This document shows positions 59,718 through 64,000 of a stretch of 64,000 bases of DNA, piece by piece. The position numbers and the translations under genes are program-made. Every line of letters starts with the position of its first letter. The first letter of the stretch is position 1. Source of the DNA: Ditylenchus dipsaci (taxonomy: Eukaryota; Nematoda; Chromadorea; Rhabditida; Anguinidae); NCBI GenBank assembly GCA_004194705.1, contig SADC01000534.1, positions 1 through 64,000 of the forward strand. The letters are read 5' to 3'. Under the pieces are notes generated by a model. It made no database searches and had not been told where the DNA came from. It saw only the letters and a program-made list of their open reading frames with translations.

Positions 59718-60848
59718 TGCGTCCAGAAGTAATGCAACAGATACTTTTTGCATGTTATTTTTTTGAAACAGTTTTTTTACAAGCAATGTGAATTCAGAAA
59801 CACAAATGTCTTACAACAGTTTTGTAGCATTTTTTCTCCTTTATCTGACCGTGTAAACAAAATTGGCGAAATAGTTCAATTTTGTGCTCGTTTGGCCCAT
59901 TTCACATGACATATCATTTTTTTATGCGTCCAAAAGTAATGCAACAAGACTTGATACTGACAGATAAAAGTTGCTTTAGAACTTTTTTATTAGTTTTTTT
60001 ATGAGATGCAAAGCACTTTTTCTTAGCTACAATTTGGTATGTCAAACGTTTTTTTTAGATTATTTTAGAAAAAGTTATGATCTTAAATATAAAAGTGTCG
60101 ATTTTTAGTCAAAATCAGAGTAAATCTAAGGAAAATGGTTGTTTAAGTGCACAAACAGTGGCTTTTCCGAAATTTATTTTATCAAAAGTTTTCATTCAAT
60201 GCATTATTTAAAGCTCTTTGATTTCCCTACAAAATGACTTGTCGTACGTTGTGTTAGAATGACACAAGGCTGAAATACAGACGGTTGAGTTTGAAAAGAA
60301 AGAAACCTATGTTTTTATCTTATTTTGAGTCATTTTTAATTTTTTTAAACTTCAACAGTCTGTATTTAAAATAATACATTAAATGAAAACTTTTGATAGA
60401 ATAAATTTCGGGAAAAGCCACTGTTTGTGCACTTAAACAACCATTTTCCTTAGATTTACTCTGATTTTAACTAAAAATCGACACTTTTATATTTAAGATC
60501 ACAACTTTTTCTAAAATAATCTAAAAAAAACGTTTGACATATCAAGTTGTAGCTAAGAAAAGTGCTTTGCATCTCATAAAAAAACTAACAAAAAAGTTCT
60601 AAAACAACTTTTATCTGTCAGTATCAAGTCTTGTTGCATTACTTTTGGACACATCAAACAATGACATGTTTCGGAAAATGTAAGTTGAGCGCGTAATATC
60701 AAAAGGTTTCTGGGATTCTGTTTATGCCATCGGATAGAGGGTAAAACGTGCTACAAATTTGTATTTAAATCCACATAGGTATTAAAATAAAGCATTAAGA
60801 AAAAATACTCCGCAAAAAAAATCTTGTTGCATTACTTTTGGACGCTAC
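59718..60848. mobile_element. Tc1-like palindromic element with GTCCAAAAGTAATGCAAC ends
   Basis: The right end GTTGCATTACTTTTGGACGC followed by TACTGTA suggests a TACAGTAGCGTCC end as in Tc1-type elements; the left end GCGTCCAGAAGTAATGCAAC has lost the outer bases. An inner near-perfect palindrome has arms 59929-60260 and 60320-60651 that share GATGCAAAGCACTTTTTCTT with few mismatches. Confidence 0.7.
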
Positions 60849-61765
60849 TGTACAACATGGGTACTGCCAACTAAGTTAACTACCATTTAGGTGCTAATAT
60901 GTATTAATCTCTTTAAATATTACGAAGTCATACGAGCGTGATGATGAAAACTCGAAAAACAGCCTGGAAACAGGATTTTACTACTGTCTAACCTTTTTCA
61001 GTATGCTCGAATCAGTACAGTAAACTAGTTTTGGAACCTGAAAAACATAAAAAATTGCACCAAGTGGAGGACCAGTTAATTTGATTGGTGCATGGATTAT
61101 CCAGTAGAACAGAACATTTTCAATCAAAAAGGTACGAACCAAAGACTATTGAAGGAAACGCCAAAATGTCGATGAATTCACCTGTCGATAAATTCACCGT
61201 CGATGAATTCACCTAATGTTATATAGACAATCCATAAGTAAAGGCTTTTTGTCACAATTTTTTTTATTTGACAGTAAATTTTATACCCAAACTTTTCGGG
61301 TAACTAAATAAACAAAAAACTGGCTCCAAAATGGCTCCGGGGATCAAAATTTTCCGCTCCGGATCTGGCTCCCGGCTCCTTCGGGGTAAATTTTTTGCTC
61401 CGGATCTGGCTCCGGCTCGGAGCCGCGGAGCGGATTGCCAGCACTGGCTCTAGCCTATTTTTAGCTTACGAATAAGCTACACTAGGTGTGAAACCCTGCG
61501 TTGATGGTCTTGTCGGACAGTCAAGAGCCGAAGATGATTTTTACACGAAATTATTAATAAAGGAAAATAAACTATATGGTGTGCAGCCGGTAGTAGTCGA
61601 ACCTGTGATCTACGCAATGCCTATATATGCAGTTTTCCCTCCCTTTAATTTGGCTGCCTGGACAAACAATTGGCCTTAAAATTCTGCCCAAAAATCATAA
61701 AAAGTTTGAAAACAGGATAAAAACTTTCATTGTTGGAGTAGTAAATTACTTCAAATTTCTGATCG

Positions 61766-61857
61766 AAAAATAAGCGCCCCCTTCTAATTGCCGCCTCCCC
61801 TAGAGGTCGATCGGAAAATAAGCGCCCCGGGGCGGCAATTAGAAAAAATACGGTATA
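61766..61857. repeat. TACCGTATTT family copy with two words
   Basis: AAGCGCCCC and AATTGCCGCC both occur at the left side; the right side joins them as AAGCGCCCCGGGGCGGCAAT, then TAGAAAAAATACGGTA. It carries the words of two other copies (44913 and 56722). Confidence 0.7.
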
Positions 61858-62161
61858 TAAACTTGTATATAATCATGTGCACTATATAACCGATAAAATT
61901 ATTTGTTCTAAAAAAAGTTCCCAAAACCACTAGGATGCCTCTGAATTGGACCAGGGCAATTTTTGCGAAAAAAATTATTTCAAAATTTTGATCTGATGTT
62001 TTTTTCGTCGGTTGGATTCCTGGTAATGTCGATTGGCGTGGAAAAACTAACGGGTCCAAACAAAAATTAAATTAACTTGAGATTTCGAAATCTCATTTTC
62101 TAGTCAAATTTAGAATTTCCCAAAAATTCGGAGAGCTTTCAAAAGCCTGGAACTTTTTTTA

Positions 62162-62262
62162 TGGCCTGTTCACATACTGAGAGTGGGAGTGAGAATGAGA
62201 GTAAGAGGGTGTTCACAATGCACCTTAATCTCACTCTCACTCCCACTCTCATGTGTTCAGAA
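62162..62262. repeat. Small hairpin repeat, GAGTGGGAGTGAGA words
   Basis: TGTTCACATACTGAGAGTGG pairs with CCACTCTCATGTGTTCA; the arms are GAGTGAGAATGAGAGT and ACTCTCACTCCCACTCTC. Confidence 0.65.
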
Positions 62263-62508
62263 TGCTTTTTTCTTTTGCATGAAACTGATCAAATCACATT
62301 GTTATTTTTTAAATTTGTTCATAATATTGCAGATTGCGACCAAATATTATGAAATGCAAACTAGATCCGAATTTTAATAGGCAAAAAGCTGAGGTGGTTC
62401 GATAAATCAATGTTCTCTTTCTCCTCCGGACTGGGTTGAGGACGAAAAGATGGACGACGGGAACGCCATGACGATTCCCTGGAAATAGAAAGCCGACCAT
62501 GATTTTTG

Positions 62509-62834
62509 CGGCAACCGGACCTTTAGCATAATTTGAGCAATTTGTCGCGGACATTTAACATAATTTTTCGGTATGATTCGGGCAAAACACCCGAATTATA
62601 CCAAAAATTATGCTAAATGTCCGCGGACAAATTGCTCAAATTATGCTAAATGTGCGGTTGCCGGTTTTTGCGCGCAGTGACATGTGCAAAATTTGAATTG
62701 GCGGGGGACACTTCTCTTTCGTCACACGCTGTACTCTTTGGACTCTTTTGAAATGACTCCAAAGAGTACAGTGCGAGACGAAAGATAAGTGTCCCCCCAA
62801 TTCAAATTTTGCATTTGCCGCCGCGCGCAAAAAC
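62509..62834. repeat. Two adjacent near-perfect palindromes
   Basis: 62509-62663 folds through CATAATTTGAGCAATTTGTC / GACAAATTGCTCAAATTATG with the loop CGGGCAAAACACCCG. 62668-62834 folds through TTTTTGCGCGCAGTGA.. and GCCGCGCGCAAAAA, with CTCTTTGGACTC..GACTCC(A)AAGAG at the tip. They touch each other without spacer. Confidence 0.8.
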
Positions 62835-63244
62835 TATAGTCCTTTAACCACCGTTCGAAATTCCCTTTACCTTCACCCAGCTGCTGTCGAGAACGCTATT
62901 CTAGACGCTTCGAAAACCGTGAACACACTGACTGTAAAATTCTGGCTTAGTCAGTTCATCAGATATGCAAACGAATTCAAGCGTTGTGAAAGGATGACAG
63001 CTCTACTCTCTCAGAGTTCAAAAAATATCAGAATAATTTAGATGACTATGAATTGTGTCTTACAGAAAATAAAAACTATATGAAGCACTGAAAACTTTGT
63101 TATGGGTCAATTATAGAATTTTACGGTACGTCAAAACTATCCAATAAGCAATCTTCGGTCGTAATTTACAAGATTATGAAAAATTTCAAAAAATAAAATA
63201 TTGGAATTATTAGTTAAACGCAAAATAAAAAAAAGCACTGTGAA

Positions 63245-63425
63245 CCGACACGGACGTTTCGTCACCTCGACCGATTCGTCACCCGGGACGTTTCGTCACC
63301 TCCTGTTAAAACGGGACGTTTCGTCACCAAACGAAAATTTTGATAACCTTTACCGCTTATTATATTTGGGACACGGACACTTCACCCCAGGACATTTCAC
63401 CCCCGGCGACACTTCACTTCCTAGT
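63245..63425 (+). repeat. GGGACGTTTCGTCACC tandem words
   Basis: Four GACGTTTCGTCACC-type words, then three GGACA(C/T)TTCACCCC-type words. A single related stretch (ACACGGACGTTTCGTCC) is at 16003. One side only; no matching inverted arm in the window. Confidence 0.65.
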
Positions 63426-63461
63426 ACAAAAATATTACATTATCCAATTTTTTTCTATGTA

Positions 63462-63570
63462 CCGTATATATTCTAATAAAAACCCATGGGGCCTTATTTT
63501 TCAACCCCTCTTTGAAGGTGGGCCTTATTAGAAGGTAGGGTCTCCTTATTAGAAGGTAGGGTCTTATTAG
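63462..63570. repeat. TACCGTATTT family, left part
   Basis: TACCGTATATATTCTAATAA, AAACCCATGGGGCCTTATTT, then TTCAACCCC and two to three CTTATTAGAAGGTAGGG units. The word is partly mismatched. Confidence 0.55.
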
Positions 63571-64000
63571 ATCTTTTAATTGCGCCACTTTAGAATGATG
63601 ATCCCTTCAAAATCGCTGTAGCTAGCTTTTGTTACGCCTTAGGCTTAGGCAGAGTATTCTGTACGTACTGCACAACGTAGGCCAGCGTTTGTTAGGAAGG
63701 ACGCAAACATGTTTTATCGTGCATTGTTGAGCATGGAAAAACAGTGAAAAATAATTAGCATTTTTCGCACTCACTCACCTTAGACATGATTCCGAGCAAG
63801 ATTATTGATCAAAATTGTATATAGAGACTTTTTTTGCCCAGCTCCAGTGACCAAAAACAGGGTAGATGCCCTCACATACAATGTTTCTATCTTGTTATGG
63901 TATATGGACACCCTTTTAGGTTGGTTCACCTAGAAGGACCAATGCAAAAAGTGAAACTATTTAACGAAAATGCATATCAAAGTGATTTTTGAGCAGCTTT
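63571..64000. other. End of window: R1 fragment and CGTTTGTTAGGAAGGACGC block
   Basis: 63635-63705 is the inverted form of the GTCCTAACG..GCCTAAGGC block seen at 18090. 63760-63890 is a partial R1 copy in minus orientation (ACCTTAGACATGATTCCGAG, TTTTTTGCCCAGCTCCAGTG). No gene seen. Confidence 0.5.

Larger units (their letters stand above)
59050..61440. repeat. Outer inverted clusters of CCGGAGC words around nested repeats
   Basis: GGATCCGGCTCGGAGCCGGA (from 59052) is mirrored by CGGATCTGGCTCCGGCTCGG near 61395-61420. Between them are a TACCGTATTT copy (59212-59370) and a long palindrome (59718-60848). It may be one element with insertions; ends are not exact. Confidence 0.5.

Overview
The window reads as AT-rich, repeat-dense nuclear DNA of a nematode. 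The evidence is a clear SPE-4-type sperm presenilin gene, many short introns (about 50 nt, GT...TTTCAG), splice-acceptor sequences a few bases 5' of start codons as expected for spliced-leader trans-splicing, and a very large load of small DNA transposons. I cannot name the species. No intact rRNA or tRNA gene and no CRISPR array was seen.

Two host genes can be reconstructed exon by exon. The larger is a minus-strand gene of 28 exons running from 48036 down to 6101 (about 42 kb). It encodes a FERM domain, a long low-complexity linker and a C-terminal protein tyrosine phosphatase (PTP) domain, which is the architecture of the Pez family (PTPN14/PTPN21). Its phosphatase domain has lost key catalytic residues and carries an extra Ser/Asn/Gln-rich stretch between the WPD loop and the P loop. 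The smaller is the plus-strand spe-4 gene (19375-21229, 12 exons), which lies whole inside one 10.5 kb intron of the Pez-like gene. Plus-strand exons of an unidentified gene, interrupted by TAG codons, lie in the same intron near 24.9-25.3 kb. Three weaker plus-strand gene candidates lie at 51.7, 53.6 and 56.4 kb.

Layout: 1-3419 is the internal part of a decayed Ty3/gypsy retroelement; 3.4-6.1 kb holds two fold-back elements; 6.1-48.0 kb is the Pez-like gene, its introns filled with nested transposons (hAT, PIF/Harbinger, pogo-like, mariner-like, fold-backs, a second retroelement fragment and tRNA-headed retroposons); 48.0-64.0 kb is mostly repeats with the orphan exons. Introns carry long inverted repeats that would fold into double-stranded RNA in the primary transcript.

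The most unusual signals are: (1) a strand-specific TCCAG word packed into the retroelement about every 57 bp in all three reading frames; (2) at least eight fold-back insertions of at least seven kinds, each with exact 8-bp target duplications and each kind filled with copies of its own private short word; (3) a family with TACCGTATTT ends in which a short GC-rich word changes from copy to copy but is kept matching within a copy; (4) a dispersed hairpin family showing a compensatory base-pair change; (5) a 1.56 kb inverted-repeat element carrying two unrecognised opposed coding regions.
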